A DNA stretch of 64,000 bases from positions 1-64,000 of the forward strand of contig CAWJCH010000022.1 in NCBI GenBank assembly GCA_963841205.1, read 5' to 3'. This stretch comes from CAWAWP01 sp963841205. GTDB lineage: Bacteria > Chloroflexota > Ktedonobacteria > Ktedonobacterales > JADMIN01. A program made the translations under genes and the position numbers. Positions 27,454-36,489 of the stretch are shown one piece after another. A model generated the notes under the pieces. The model was not told the DNA's origin. It saw only the letters and a program-made list of their open reading frames with translations, and ran no database searches. Position 1 is the first letter of the stretch, and every line of letters begins with the position of its first letter.

Positions 27454-27487
27454 GAATCCCCCGGCTTTCGCCGTGGGGAGTGTCAAC
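27300..27487 (+). ncRNA. candidate omega/reRNA of TnpB element A
   Basis: TnpB guide RNAs are transcribed across the tnpB 3' end and the right end of the element, with the guide taken from the flank. Here the flank after GTGTCAA begins CATGATGAGCCC. Position is by analogy only; no fold was computed. Confidence 0.4.
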
Positions 27488-27631
27488 ATGATGAGCCCTG
27501 GGATTACGCCTGACCCGCAGGCCAGGCAGCGCGCTCCCCGACACCGTCCCAGCCGCCAGCGCGCATCGCACACCTCGTCGTGCCTCCCCTGAGAATTCAC
27601 TGAGAATCGCGCGCGACGCCCGCCAGACCGC

Positions 27632-27660
27632 TTGTCCCCGCTAGGCAAGCCGCATATAAT
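27632..27660 (+). promoter_or_regulatory. promoter of the two-component operon
   Basis: TTGTCC, 17 bases, TATAAT, ending 45 bases before the ATG at 27706. Confidence 0.65.
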
Positions 27661-27705
27661 GCCCGCGAGCATGCGCCCGCTGGGCGTCTAGCACCCAGCG
27701 ATAGG

Positions 27706-28476
27706 ATGGGGAACCGTCTCGTGGACCAGCATCCCACTCCCCCGGACGCGCGCGGGCCGCACGCCGCGGAAGAGACGCGACCGCGCCTCCTCGTCGTCGA
27801 TGACCAGCAGAGCATCGTAGACTTCATCCGCCTCGGCATGCGCTACGAGGGCTTCCGCGTCGAGGACGCCGACAACGGCGTGACCGGGCTAGACATGGCC
27901 CAGCGCCTCCACCCCGACCTCATCATCCTCGACGTCATGCTGCCCGGCATGGACGGCATCGAGGTCTGCCGCCGCCTCCGCGAGTTCGAGTCCACCGCTG
28001 ACGTGCCGATCCTCATGCTCACCGCCAAGGACGAGGTCCGCGACCGCGTCGCCGGGCTAGAGAGTGGCGCTGACGACTACCTCACCAAGCCGTTCAGCTT
28101 CGAGGAGCTCGCCGCCCGCGTCAAGGCGTTGCTCCGCCGCCAGCGGCGCATCGTCACCGGCGGCGGCCCCGGCGGGCGCGTGCTGCGCGTCGCCGATCTC
28201 ATCCTGGACGAGTCCGCCCGAGAGGTGTATCGCGGCGACCGGCTGATCGAGCTCACCGCCACCGAATACAACCTCCTGCACCTCTTCCTCACCCATCCCC
28301 GGCAGGTGCTCGACCGGCAGACGATCCTCAATCGCGTCTGGGGCTACGACTTCATGGGCGAAACCAATATCATCGAGGTCTACGTGCGCTACCTGCGCGA
28401 GAAGATCGAAGATGAGCCGAGCAACCCGCGCCTGATCCAGACGGTGCGCGGCGTCGGCTACGTCCTCAAAAGCTAG
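27706..28476 (+). CDS. OmpR/PhoB-type response regulator
   Basis: 256 residues. The receiver (about 28-142) has VVDDQQSIVDF, phospho-acceptor Asp in DLIILDVMLPG, MLTAKDE and Lys in YLTKPFSFEEL. The winged-helix output domain (about 160-255) has LDRQTILNRVWGYDFMGETN and VYVRYLREKIEDEP. It is followed at once by its kinase. The GTG at 27721 has a better ribosome binding site (GGATGGGGAA) than the ATG at 27706, so the true start may be there. Confidence 0.94.
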   Translation: MGNRLVDQHPTPPDARGPHAAEETRPRLLVVDDQQSIVDFIRLGMRYEGFRVEDADNGVTGLDMAQRLHPDLIILDVMLPGMDGIEVCRRLREFESTADVPILMLTAKDEVRDRVAGLESGADDYLTKPFSFEELAARVKALLRRQRRIVTGGGPGGRVLRVADLILDESAREVYRGDRLIELTATEYNLLHLFLTHPRQVLDRQTILNRVWGYDFMGETNIIEVYVRYLREKIEDEPSNPRLIQTVRGVGYVLKS

Positions 28477-30329
28477 TGGTCATCGCCCCAATCTCCACGC
28501 TAGGCAGCTCCCACATGTCGCACGCGCCCCGCCCCTCAGCAAAGCTCCCCGCCGAGTACAACGGGCGCGGCTATCCTTCGGCCCAGGGCGCGCCGTTTCG
28601 CCCCGACGATCCGACCATCCGCCTGCCCTACTCGCCCCGCGCGCGACCCCGCCGCGGCGGCCCCTTCCGTTGGGTGCGCACCCTGCGCGGACGCCTGTTC
28701 CTGATCTACGCAGCGACGCTCACCGTCCTCTTCGTCCTCGTCGGCGTCGGCCTCAACCTCGCGATCAGCAGCACGCTGTATTCCGAGGAGCGCAGTCGCC
28801 TGCTCGAACAGGCCACCGCGAGCGTCGCCATCGCGCAGCGCGGCTTCGACCAAGCCGTCCTCGGCCACGGCGCCTCCTGCCTGGATGCCGTCAGCTATCA
28901 ACAGGCCTTCGACACCTACATCGGCACGCTGACAAAGCAGGCGGCTTTCACCCAGGTCTACCTCCTCGACGACGCCGGCATCGTGCTCGCCCAAGGCGCA
29001 ACCTCGCCGACGGCCCCGGACGTGGTCGGCTCGCCCGCCCCACATTTTGCGGTCCCGGTCGCGCGGGCGATGCAGCTCAAGGTCGGCCTGAAGGCGCAAG
29101 GCACGACGGGCGTGAAGGATGCGCAGGCCTACGACTCGATGGCTGGCCTCGCGCAACGCATCCCCGTGATCCTGATCGACGAGGGCTATCACACCGCCTC
29201 GCAGTGCCTCAGCCAGCGCATCGCCCTCGGCTTCATCGAGGTCGTCGGCAACTATAGTGCCGTCTTCACGGCGCTCAACCGACTGCATTTCATCCTCCTG
29301 ATCCTGATCGGCGCGGCGGCGCTGCTCGGCATCCTCGTCGGTGCGCCGCTCGCCTCGCAGGCACTACGCCCCCTCGCGCGCATGACGTCGACCGCCCAGC
29401 GCATCGCGCACGGCGACCTCAGCCAGCGCGTCCGCCTGCCGCACGGCGGCGACGAGATCGGTGACCTCGCCGAGACCTTCGACGAGATGATCGACCGCAT
29501 CGAGAGCGCGTTCGGCGCACAGGCAGCCTCCGAAGAGCGCATGCGCCAGTTCGTCGCGGACGCCTCGCACGAGCTGCGCACGCCGCTGACCTCGATCCGC
29601 GGCTTCGTGGACGTGCTGCTGCGCGGCGCCAAGGACGACCCTGCCACCGCTGAGGAGGTGCTGCAGGCCACGCGGCGCGAGGCCGAGCGCATGTCGAGGC
29701 TGGTCAACGATCTGCTCACCCTCGCCCGTCTCGATGTTGGCCGCCCGCTGGAGCTGCAACAGGTCGATCTGCTCGGCCTGGCTGGGGAGGCGGTCGATCA
29801 GGCGCGCATACTGGCCGGCGACCGGGAGGTCACCCTGCGCAGCGACGGCGCGGGGCACCTGCTCGTCAACGCGGATGCCGACCGGCTCAAGCAGGTGCTG
29901 CTCGTCCTGCTCGACAACGCGCTGAAGTACGGCCGGCAAGACGCCAGCGGTTGGGTGCGCCTGCAGGTGGGCCGCACGGCACACGGCGCCTTCGTCAGCG
30001 TCGCGGACAACGGCGAAGGCATCCCCGGCGAGGATCTGCCGCACATCTTCGACCGTTTCTACCGCGCGCAACGTGCCGCGCTGCGCAGCCAGAGCGCCGG
30101 ACCCGTCACCATGCCCAGCCCTCAGGCGGCGGCCCTCGTCGAAACGCAAGGGACGCCTTCCTCGCGCCGCGCGAGTCGGCGCGAGGGCTCCGGCCTGGGG
30201 CTCGCCATCGCGCAGGCGATCGTCCGCGCGCACGGCGGTGTGCTCGCCGTGCGCAGCCAACTCGGCGCCGGGACGACCTTCACCGTCGAGCTACCCCTGC
30301 CACCGCAGTCCCCTCCGCGCCGACCCTGA
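28476..30329 (+). CDS. sensor histidine kinase (HAMP type)
   Basis: Membrane kinase of 617 residues. A Pro/Arg-rich cytoplasmic N tail is followed by TM1 (FLIYAATLTVLFVLVGVGL), an extracytoplasmic sensor of about 165 residues with two Cys, TM2 (FILLILIGAAALLGILVGA), HAMP, HisKA with the phospho-His in FVADASHELRTPLTSIRGF, and HATPase_c with DNALKYG, VADNGEGIPG and GSGLGLAIAQAI. The GTG at 28476 overlaps the regulator's stop by one base; an ATG at 28515 is an alternative. An unusual Ala/Gln/Arg insert lies in the ATP lid (LRSQSAGPVTMPSPQAAA). The stimulus is unknown. Confidence 0.92.
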   Translation: MVIAPISTLGSSHMSHAPRPSAKLPAEYNGRGYPSAQGAPFRPDDPTIRLPYSPRARPRRGGPFRWVRTLRGRLFLIYAATLTVLFVLVGVGLNLAISSTLYSEERSRLLEQATASVAIAQRGFDQAVLGHGASCLDAVSYQQAFDTYIGTLTKQAAFTQVYLLDDAGIVLAQGATSPTAPDVVGSPAPHFAVPVARAMQLKVGLKAQGTTGVKDAQAYDSMAGLAQRIPVILIDEGYHTASQCLSQRIALGFIEVVGNYSAVFTALNRLHFILLILIGAAALLGILVGAPLASQALRPLARMTSTAQRIAHGDLSQRVRLPHGGDEIGDLAETFDEMIDRIESAFGAQAASEERMRQFVADASHELRTPLTSIRGFVDVLLRGAKDDPATAEEVLQATRREAERMSRLVNDLLTLARLDVGRPLELQQVDLLGLAGEAVDQARILAGDREVTLRSDGAGHLLVNADADRLKQVLLVLLDNALKYGRQDASGWVRLQVGRTAHGAFVSVADNGEGIPGEDLPHIFDRFYRAQRAALRSQSAGPVTMPSPQAAALVETQGTPSSRRASRREGSGLGLAIAQAIVRAHGGVLAVRSQLGAGTTFTVELPLPPQSPPRRP

Positions 30330-30401
30330 CGCTCGCGCCGTCCTCCACACGCCCAACACACCCACCTACCCGCAGGATGATGCTCGTCTAACCATACCGC
30401 G

Positions 30402-30417
30402 CTGTACGTTTGTACAG
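30402..30417. repeat. small inverted repeat in the leader before the MATE gene
   Basis: CTGTAC-GTTT-GTACAG, within an AT-richer stretch (30390-30560) that stands out from the surrounding DNA. Could be an operator; unproven. Confidence 0.35.
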
Positions 30418-30511
30418 ATTATTACCGAACATCACCTCCTGTGTTACCGCGAATATGCCTTCGCGTCGCTATTTATGGGCATATCATGTGATGAAGTCGA
30501 CAGGTTTCGCA

Positions 30512-30541
30512 TTGTGGCGCTGGTTGCTCGTGTGATATACA
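30512..30541 (+). promoter_or_regulatory. promoter candidate for the MATE exporter
   Basis: TTGTGG, 18 bases, TATACA, about 40 bases before the ATG at 30580. Confidence 0.4.
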
Positions 30542-30579
30542 TCTAACATGGCATCATCGTTTTGAGGAGTGGTAGGTGC

Positions 30580-32319
30580 ATGCGTTTCTCGTTTCGCAGT
30601 CCTCTCGTTGAGCTTACCGGTGTTGAGAAGTCCCCCACTACGGTCGTCGGACAGCTTCGTGGAGTGAGCGCTCGGATCAGCGAGCCATTGCGGCGTCGGG
30701 TGCGCGCGCTGCGCCCCCATCAGGTCTCCGAGGTGTCGGGGAGGCGAGGACGCCGATCCGCCCATGCAGATTCCAGCAGCGGCAGGAATGCCATCGTACG
30801 CGCGAGTGCCTCGGGCGCCCTGATCGCCACAGCGCCGCGCAGGGCGATCCATCGCTTACGCCTTGGCCCGCGCCCGACGCCACAGCCCGTCGTCGAGTCG
30901 GTGCCCGCCGAGGCCGCCGCGACGAGAATGCCCGGCGAGGCCACCGCCGCGGTGTCGCGTGCGGATCTGCGCGGCCGCGTCTGGGCGCTGGCGCTGCCCG
31001 CCATCGGAGAACAGCTCCTCGCGCTCGGCGTCGGCGCCTCCGACACTTTCCTCGCCGGTCATTTGGCGACCTCCGCGCAGGGCGTCGTCGGCTACGATCG
31101 CGCCACCGCCGTCGCCGCCGTGGGCGTGGCCTCCACCGCCGTCTGGGTCGTCCTCACGGCGTTCTTCGCCGTCAACGTCGGCGTGACGGCGCTGGTCGCC
31201 CGCGCTACCGGCGCGCGGGATCGTTCGCTCGCCTCCCACGCGGCCGCGCAAGGTATTCTCATGGGCGTCATCGCCGGCACCATGATGCTCGCCGCCGCGG
31301 TGCCGCTCGCCGAGCTGATCACGCAGGTACTGGGCGTGGACGGACAGGTTGCCACGCTCGCCGCCACCTATATCCGCATCTTTAGCCTCGCGCTCCCCGC
31401 CACCGGCATCGCCTCGGCTTGCACGGCCGCTATGCGCGGCGCGGGTGACGCGCGCCGTCCGCTGCTCGTCATGCTGCTCGTCAACGGGCTGAATATCGTC
31501 GCGTCGTGGGTGCTGCTCAACGGCATGCCGACCCTCGGTATCGCGCCGCTCGGCGTGATCGGCTCCGCCATCGGCGCCGCCACCGGCTGGAGCATCGGCG
31601 CCTGCCTCGCGCTCTTCTTGCTGAGCCGGCAGCACCCCAAGGCTCCGCGCATCAGCCTCGGCATGCTGCGGCCCGACGGTAAGCTCTGCGCGCGCATCTT
31701 GCGCGTCGGACTGCCATCCGCCGCGGAGCAGGTCGTCTTCCAGGTTGGCATCGTCAGCTTCCTGCGCGCCGTCGTGCCGCTCGGTGCCACGGTCTACGCG
31801 GCGAACACGTCGATCAACACCGTCGAGAGCATGGGCACGCTGCCGGGGCTGGGCTTCTCCGTCGCCACCACCGCGCTCGTCGGCCAGGCACTCGGCGCGG
31901 GCAACCCCGATCTCGCCACGCGCGCCGTCTGGACCGCGCTGAAGCCATGCGTCCTTGTCATGGGGAGCATCGGCCTCATCGCCATGGTGGTCCCCAACCT
32001 TATCCTCGGCATCTTCGTCGCCGATCCGCACGTGCTCTCCGCGGGCGATGTCGCCATGCGACTCTCCTTCTTCACGCTGCCGATGTCCGCCGCCGCCTTC
32101 GTCTTCATCGGGGCGCTGCGCGGCGCGGGCGACACCAAATTCCCCGTGATCGTTCGCGCTGCGGGCACATGGGGCCTGCGCCTGCCGGCGGCGGCGTTTC
32201 TCATCCCGCTGCTTGGGCTGCCGGGCGCTCGCATGGCGATGGCGGTGGATTTCTCCTCGCAGGCGGCCATCACCTACCTGCGATTCCGCGGCGGGCGCTG
32301 GCGCAAAGCACGGGTGTAG
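30580..32319 (+). CDS. MATE family efflux transporter
   Basis: 579 residues. About 130 N-terminal residues are basic and disordered-looking, which is unusual for MATE proteins. Twelve hydrophobic segments follow, beginning WALALPAIGEQLLALGVGAS. CTAAMRGAGDARRPLLVMLL and FIGALRGAGDTKFPVIVRA are the paired MATE repeat motifs after helices 5 and 11, and SVATTALVGQALGAGNPDLA is also typical. The start at 30580 has GAGGAG about 11 bases upstream. A later start cannot be excluded given the atypical tail. Substrate unknown. Confidence 0.9.
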   Translation: MRFSFRSPLVELTGVEKSPTTVVGQLRGVSARISEPLRRRVRALRPHQVSEVSGRRGRRSAHADSSSGRNAIVRASASGALIATAPRRAIHRLRLGPRPTPQPVVESVPAEAAATRMPGEATAAVSRADLRGRVWALALPAIGEQLLALGVGASDTFLAGHLATSAQGVVGYDRATAVAAVGVASTAVWVVLTAFFAVNVGVTALVARATGARDRSLASHAAAQGILMGVIAGTMMLAAAVPLAELITQVLGVDGQVATLAATYIRIFSLALPATGIASACTAAMRGAGDARRPLLVMLLVNGLNIVASWVLLNGMPTLGIAPLGVIGSAIGAATGWSIGACLALFLLSRQHPKAPRISLGMLRPDGKLCARILRVGLPSAAEQVVFQVGIVSFLRAVVPLGATVYAANTSINTVESMGTLPGLGFSVATTALVGQALGAGNPDLATRAVWTALKPCVLVMGSIGLIAMVVPNLILGIFVADPHVLSAGDVAMRLSFFTLPMSAAAFVFIGALRGAGDTKFPVIVRAAGTWGLRLPAAAFLIPLLGLPGARMAMAVDFSSQAAITYLRFRGGRWRKARV

Positions 32320-32332
32320 GGCAAGAGCGGCG

Positions 32333-33343
32333 TCAGGAGCCGCCCAGCAGAGGCCGCAGCAGCTCGGATGGCTCGCCCATGCACACACCGAGCGCATTCT
32401 GCACCCACTGCAGCGCCCGCGTGATCTGGGCGATGCCGCGTGTGCGCTCCTCGCCGCGCTGCTCGCTCAGCAGCGAGAGTGCGGTGATGGCGAAGCCGAG
32501 CGGCAGCGCCGAGGTGAAGACCTCCGCCCGCTTGGAGAGCGTCTCATCCCGCAGGTCGCGCACCCCCTCGACGTACTGCGACTGCAGGCGCGCGTACTGC
32601 GTCGCGTTCAGCTCGCCGGCGAGCGCGGCCAGCGTCGCCGCACGGGCGATCTCCATCGCGGGATCGCCCAGGCCGAATCCGCCCCACTCCGCGAGGATCA
32701 GCCGCCCGTCGGACCGCACGAGGTGGCCCGGCGTCGGATTGCCGTGGCAGGGCCGTCGCGCGATGGCGGACCAGAGGTCGCGATGGGCGTTGAGATGTAC
32801 CTCCACAATCACTCGAAGCTTGGTGAGCGCATCGAGCAAGCGCGCGTAGGCCGGCCCAGCATAGAGTTGCTGGCACACGGACCACGCCGCGCCATTGCGC
32901 TGCCACCAGACCAGCGGATCGGCGCTCATGCTCGAGGAGATGCTGACCTGCTCGGGCGGCAGGTGATGCAGCATTAACATGAGGAACAGCCACTGCTTGA
33001 GCTGCTCCTCGTCCAACGCGACGCCCTCCAGCGTCTCGTTGCCGGTGTATTCGAGCAGCACGGCGGGGCCGCCCAGCAGCCCACGCTGCTCGTCGGCGAG
33101 AATCAGCGCGGGCGCGAGCCGGATACCGCCGCCGAGACGCAGTCCGGCGATCTCACGGGTCGCCTCTTCCGCCGTTTCCGGGGAGTAAAGCTTCAAGAGC
33201 AGCTGGCTCTGATCCGTCGCCACGCCGATGCGTGCCGCGCTGGCGTCCGCGCGCTCGCGCCAGATATACAGATCACCCGCCAACCGCGGGCTATTGAGTG
33301 AGCGCAGGTACTCCAGTATCCGCTGCTCGCTCGGCGCACTCAT
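32333..33343 (-). CDS. phosphotransferase-fold protein with altered catalytic motif
   Basis: 336 residues, aminoglycoside-phosphotransferase/choline-kinase-like. QLLLKLYSPETAEEATREIA resembles the ATP-binding Lys and the following helix. The Brenner motif, normally HGDxxxxN, reads CHGNPTPGHLV: catalytic Asp is Asn and the metal-binding Asn is His. The next motif, usually (V/I)DWE with the Mg-binding Asp, reads LAEWGGFGLGDP. It may be a pseudokinase or a divergent enzyme. It converges with the MATE gene, 13 bases apart. Confidence 0.72.
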   Translation of the reverse strand: MSAPSEQRILEYLRSLNSPRLAGDLYIWRERADASAARIGVATDQSQLLLKLYSPETAEEATREIAGLRLGGGIRLAPALILADEQRGLLGGPAVLLEYTGNETLEGVALDEEQLKQWLFLMLMLHHLPPEQVSISSSMSADPLVWWQRNGAAWSVCQQLYAGPAYARLLDALTKLRVIVEVHLNAHRDLWSAIARRPCHGNPTPGHLVRSDGRLILAEWGGFGLGDPAMEIARAATLAALAGELNATQYARLQSQYVEGVRDLRDETLSKRAEVFTSALPLGFAITALSLLSEQRGEERTRGIAQITRALQWVQNALGVCMGEPSELLRPLLGGS

Positions 33344-33465
33344 AGCTGCTCCACTTCATCCTATGTCCGACGGTTTGCGCATTCGTCCGCACAAAGAAAG
33401 GCGCGCCCGTTGCCGGGGCACGCCTTCGATCGACCTAGTTGGCCGCGGCTAGCAAAGAAACCGGC

Positions 33466-33821
33466 TGAGGCCTCCCGCCTTTCGGTATGGGGGTGCAAGC
33501 CGGGTCGCCCCCAGGCGACGAGTGGTACGCTCGATTGCCGGTTTTGCCCGCTTGCGCGGGAATACCTGTGGAGGCACGTTGTACCTTTGCCGACGGCATG
33601 CTGTTTTCGGCGGTTCCGTGGTAATTCGTTCCCGCGGGTAAAAGCATCGACGTATTTTGGACGTGGTGCGCTGCGCTTGCGTCGGGTTTCTTCGAGGTCA
33701 CACTCGCCCGGCGCTGCAGTCACCGCCTTGCGGGGCCGGGCAGGCCCTTCGGGGGCTCACGTGATGGGTTACCATGTGCGTTCTCCGAGAATCCCCTGGC
33801 TTCAGCCATGGGGAGTGTCAA
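33466..33821 (+). mobile_element. miniature IS605-type element B (non-autonomous)
   Basis: About 356 bases with no gene but with both ends of element A. The left end CTGAGGCCTCCCGCCTTTCG... GGTATGGGGGTGCAAGCCGGG, then GTCGCC...AGGCGAC; the right end CCCCTGGCTTCAGCCATGGGG (33793-33813) and GAGTGTCAA. GGGCCGGGCAGGCCC inside it matches the tnpB 3' region of element A (near 27402). The final TCA supplies the stop codon of the adjacent minus-strand gene. Confidence 0.65.
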
Positions 33822-34195
33822 TTCATCCACTCCTCCGGCGCGGCGGCGTCGCGCAGGCGGACTGTCGCGTTGGCCGGTCGCGCCGCTCGCTGCTGCAGCG
33901 TCACCTTCGGCGCCTCGCCGGCGTTTTTCTCATAGTAGCTCGGCAGCAGGAAGACCAGCGCGATGAAGACGCCAACGCCGATGAAGACGTTCTCTCTTGT
34001 GACATAGGGGTGCGCGATAGCGATGACTTTGCCGAGGATGATGCCGACTGCCACCAAGAGGCTCACCGCGCCCGCCGCCCCGCGCACCAGCGCCACCGTC
34101 GGGTGGTTGCGACGTACATATGCCAGGATGAAATTGATGACTGCGGCGAGCGCACATAGCGCGACGATGATTGCCCAGAACCAGAACTGGTCCAC
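33818..34195 (-). CDS. membrane protein of unknown function
   Basis: 125 residues with three hydrophobic helices (FWFWAIIVALCALAAVINFI; GAAGAVSLLVAVGIILGKVI; VFIGVGVFIALVFLLPSYY) and a basic tail. GTG start at 34195 preceded by GAGGAGGGAG. Its last codons run to TGA at the edge of element B, so the native C terminus may have been changed by that insertion. Confidence 0.65.
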   Translation of the reverse strand: MDQFWFWAIIVALCALAAVINFILAYVRRNHPTVALVRGAAGAVSLLVAVGIILGKVIAIAHPYVTRENVFIGVGVFIALVFLLPSYYEKNAGEAPKVTLQQRAARPANATVRLRDAAAPEEWMN

Positions 34196-34436
34196 GTCTC
34201 GCTCCCTCCTCACGTCTGCGCCACGTTCCGCCGGGGCGTGGCACGCCACACGAGTCTATCACACCTGCGCGGCATCGACCGCAGGCGCCGTCCCGCGCTA
34301 GGACTTCTAGGTACTCGGCGCTCCGGTGGTCCGTTGCAACTTGCCAGAGGAGGAGGCTCGGCCATACAATGCTGCGGGGCACTGCCGAAGTGCGGCGGCC
34401 GAGTGGGCGTGACGTTGCGGATGGCGGGCGGCGACG

Positions 34437-34931
34437 ATGGTGATCCTCGCGTTGGATGTCGGGCAGGCACGCGTAGGCGTCGCCACTTGCGATGAAGCCG
34501 AGTTGCTGGCCTCGCCACACAGCGTCATCCGCCGCACCTCCAATGCCGCCGCGCTGGACGCCATCGCGCGCATCGTCGCCGAGGTCGCGGCAGGCATGGT
34601 GGTCGTCGGGCTGCCGATCAGCTTCGACGGCCAGCTCCACGGCCAGGCGCAAAGCGTGCAAGCATTTGGTGAGAAGCTGCGCGCTCGGCTGAGCGTCCCG
34701 CTCGCCTATGCCGACGAAACGCTTTCGACCTGGCGCGCGGAGGAGATGCTTCGTGCGTCGGGCTTGCGCCCAGAGCGCATCCGTGAGCGCATCGACGCTG
34801 CGGCAGCGGCGGTCATCCTGCAGGATTTTCTGGACCAGCGGCATCGACAAGAGCGAGGGACCGACCACCAGTCGGGACCTGGCGCCGCGACTGATACGGC
34901 GGAGACGATGTACGGGGAGGATGGGGCATGA
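34437..34931 (+). CDS. ruvX: Holliday junction resolvase-like protein RuvX (YqgF)
   Basis: 164 residues with the RNase H-like fold: Asp in LALDVGQARVGVA, Glu region VVGLPISFDGQ, YADETLSTWRAEE and Asp in IDAAAAAVILQDFL. Members process pre-16S rRNA or Holliday junctions. The last 25 residues are a polar tail. Its stop overlaps the mltG ATG (ATGA), an arrangement also common in other bacteria. Confidence 0.92.
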   Translation: MVILALDVGQARVGVATCDEAELLASPHSVIRRTSNAAALDAIARIVAEVAAGMVVVGLPISFDGQLHGQAQSVQAFGEKLRARLSVPLAYADETLSTWRAEEMLRASGLRPERIRERIDAAAAAVILQDFLDQRHRQERGTDHQSGPGAATDTAETMYGEDGA

Positions 34932-36182
34932 AGCGCGGCGGCATCATACTGACGATCATCCTGTCGATATTTGCGCTGATCGTCGGATTCGGCGGCGCGA
35001 CCACCGCGCTGCTCGTCACGCAGCCCGCGGAGTCGGGCTCCTCCGTCGTCGTCGATTTTGAGGTGGTCTCAAGGGAGCTCGTTCGCCTCGGTGGCGCAGC
35101 GCCTCCAGGACTGACGGCCTGATCCGCAATGCCACCGCGTTCAAGCAGCTGGCGAAAGTGCGCAAGAAAGACACGGCATCGAGCAGGGCGTGTATCAGCT
35201 CTCGCCGAGCATGACGATGTCCGCAATCATGGACAAGCTGCAGACCGGCGCATCCCGATCTGCATCATCGCCGGCGTGAACGAGGGCTGGCGCGTCGCTG
35301 AGTACGACGATGGCTTCTCGAACCTACCCAACTTCAACTCCGACGACTTCGACAAGATCGTGCAGACGGGCCTGCTGCCCGACGGCACCAAGCTCTCGGA
35401 TAAGTATTGGTACGTCGAGCCGAAGCAGCCGAATACGGTTGACGCGCTCGAAGGCTACCTCTACCCCGATCACTACAGCTTCGACAAGTCTGCCGACTGC
35501 CGACGGACGTGGTCGAGACGGATGCTCAATGCATTCGGCGAGCAGCTCTGCCCCGGCCCAGCGAACAACCCCGACGCCTACATCGGTGATCTGGCGACCT
35601 GCAAAGACCATGCGGCGACCGTGGACGACAAGGGCACGACGATCTTCGCTGCGCTGGAGAAGTATTACGACTCCAAGAGCGACGTTCACGCTATCTATCT
35701 GGCGCTGACCATCGCGTCGATCACGATGCGCGAGATTCCCAGCCTGGACAACAACGCACGACATCCAAGGCATCGCCAGCGTCTACTACAACCGCTGGCA
35801 GCACGCGATCGGCAACCCCAATTATCCGAGCGATGCAGGTTCATTGATTCAGTCTGATCCAACCGTCCAGTACGCCGATGCCACGGACAATCCGCCGAAG
35901 GCTGGGGATACTTGGTGGCCGAACGTGAACAATCAGGACCTGAAGTCAATCGAGACGAAGAACCTCTATAATACCTACGTCTTCCCTGGCTTGCCACCAG
36001 GTCCGATCTCGGCGCCGCTCTCCGCGGTGTTCCTTGCCGCGGCAAATCCCGTCTCGCCTGATAACGGCAAACTATACTACTACTTCATCAGCGGCAAGTG
36101 TGACCATAAGACGTATTTCGCAAGCAACTCGGACGATCAGAACGCGAACATTGCGCAGTACATCACCAACGCGTCGTGCTGA
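34928..36182 (+). pseudogene. mltG: endolytic transglycosylase MltG, several frameshifts
   Basis: Inner-membrane enzyme that cuts nascent glycan strands. Pieces in different frames give the TM anchor (GGIILTIILSIFALIVGFGG), GVNEGWRVAEYDDGF, LEGYLYPDHYSFD, LALTIASITMREI and IQSDPTVQYADATD, which is MltG from end to end. Frame changes fall near 35060-35120, 35240, 35490-35520 and 35750-35840. In the motif usually IVEKET the first Glu is Met here, so even a corrected protein may lack the catalytic acid (my assignment of that residue is from memory). It overlaps ruvX by 4 bases. Confidence 0.8.
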
Positions 36183-36263
36183 GTCGCCGTTGACGCGAGG
36201 ATGAGGTAATTCTCGGTCCGAGACGGCTCGTCCGACCGACCGATGAGGAGTAGAACGACGCAT

Positions 36264-36477
36264 GTTGACCACTCCCCATAGCTAAAGCTAGGGGATTCCT
36301 GGGCCGAGCACTGCCGTCCAGATGCCCTGGGGCGGTCTCACACGCTCGTTGGGACCATGGTTCTCGGCCCCGCTCCACAGGCGTAAATTCCCGCAGGCCC
36401 TGCGGTACACAAAACAGGATACCACGTGAAAGGAGACGGCGCTTCCTCCCTGCAGCGAAAGCCGGGGGTATCCGCGC
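36264..36477 (-). mobile_element. miniature IS605-type element C (non-autonomous)
   Basis: About 214 bases between mltG and uppP. Its plus-strand left edge, TTGACCACTCCCC and the stem ATAGCTAAAGCTA-GGGG, is the reverse complement of the right ends of elements A and B. Its other edge, GAAAGGAGACGGCGCTTCC... TATCCGCGCC, closely matches the iscB-side end of element D (GAAAGGAGCGGCGCTTCC... TCTCCGCGCC). It looks like an internal deletion of an iscB-type element and reaches to 13 bases before the uppP ATG. Confidence 0.6.
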
Positions 36478-36489
36478 CGAAGATTTGAG

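Larger units (their letters stand above)
25996..27487 (+). mobile_element. IS605-type TnpB element A (no tnpA)
   Basis: The left end near CTGAG (25996) contains the hairpin around CCCCTGCCTTCAAGTAGGGGG and a perfect stem GGGTCGCCC-GC-GGGCGACCC (26033-26052). The right end has CCCCGGCTTTCGCCGTGGGG (about 27459-27478) and finishes GAGTGTCAA (27487). It carries an RHH gene and tnpB but no transposase, so movement would need TnpA in trans. The limits are set by comparison with the miniature element at 33.5-33.8 kb, which shares both ends. Confidence 0.7.

Noticed and set aside
33361..33723. Minus-strand ORF inside miniature element B
   Set aside because: Spans the element end and shows no nuclease or transposase motif.
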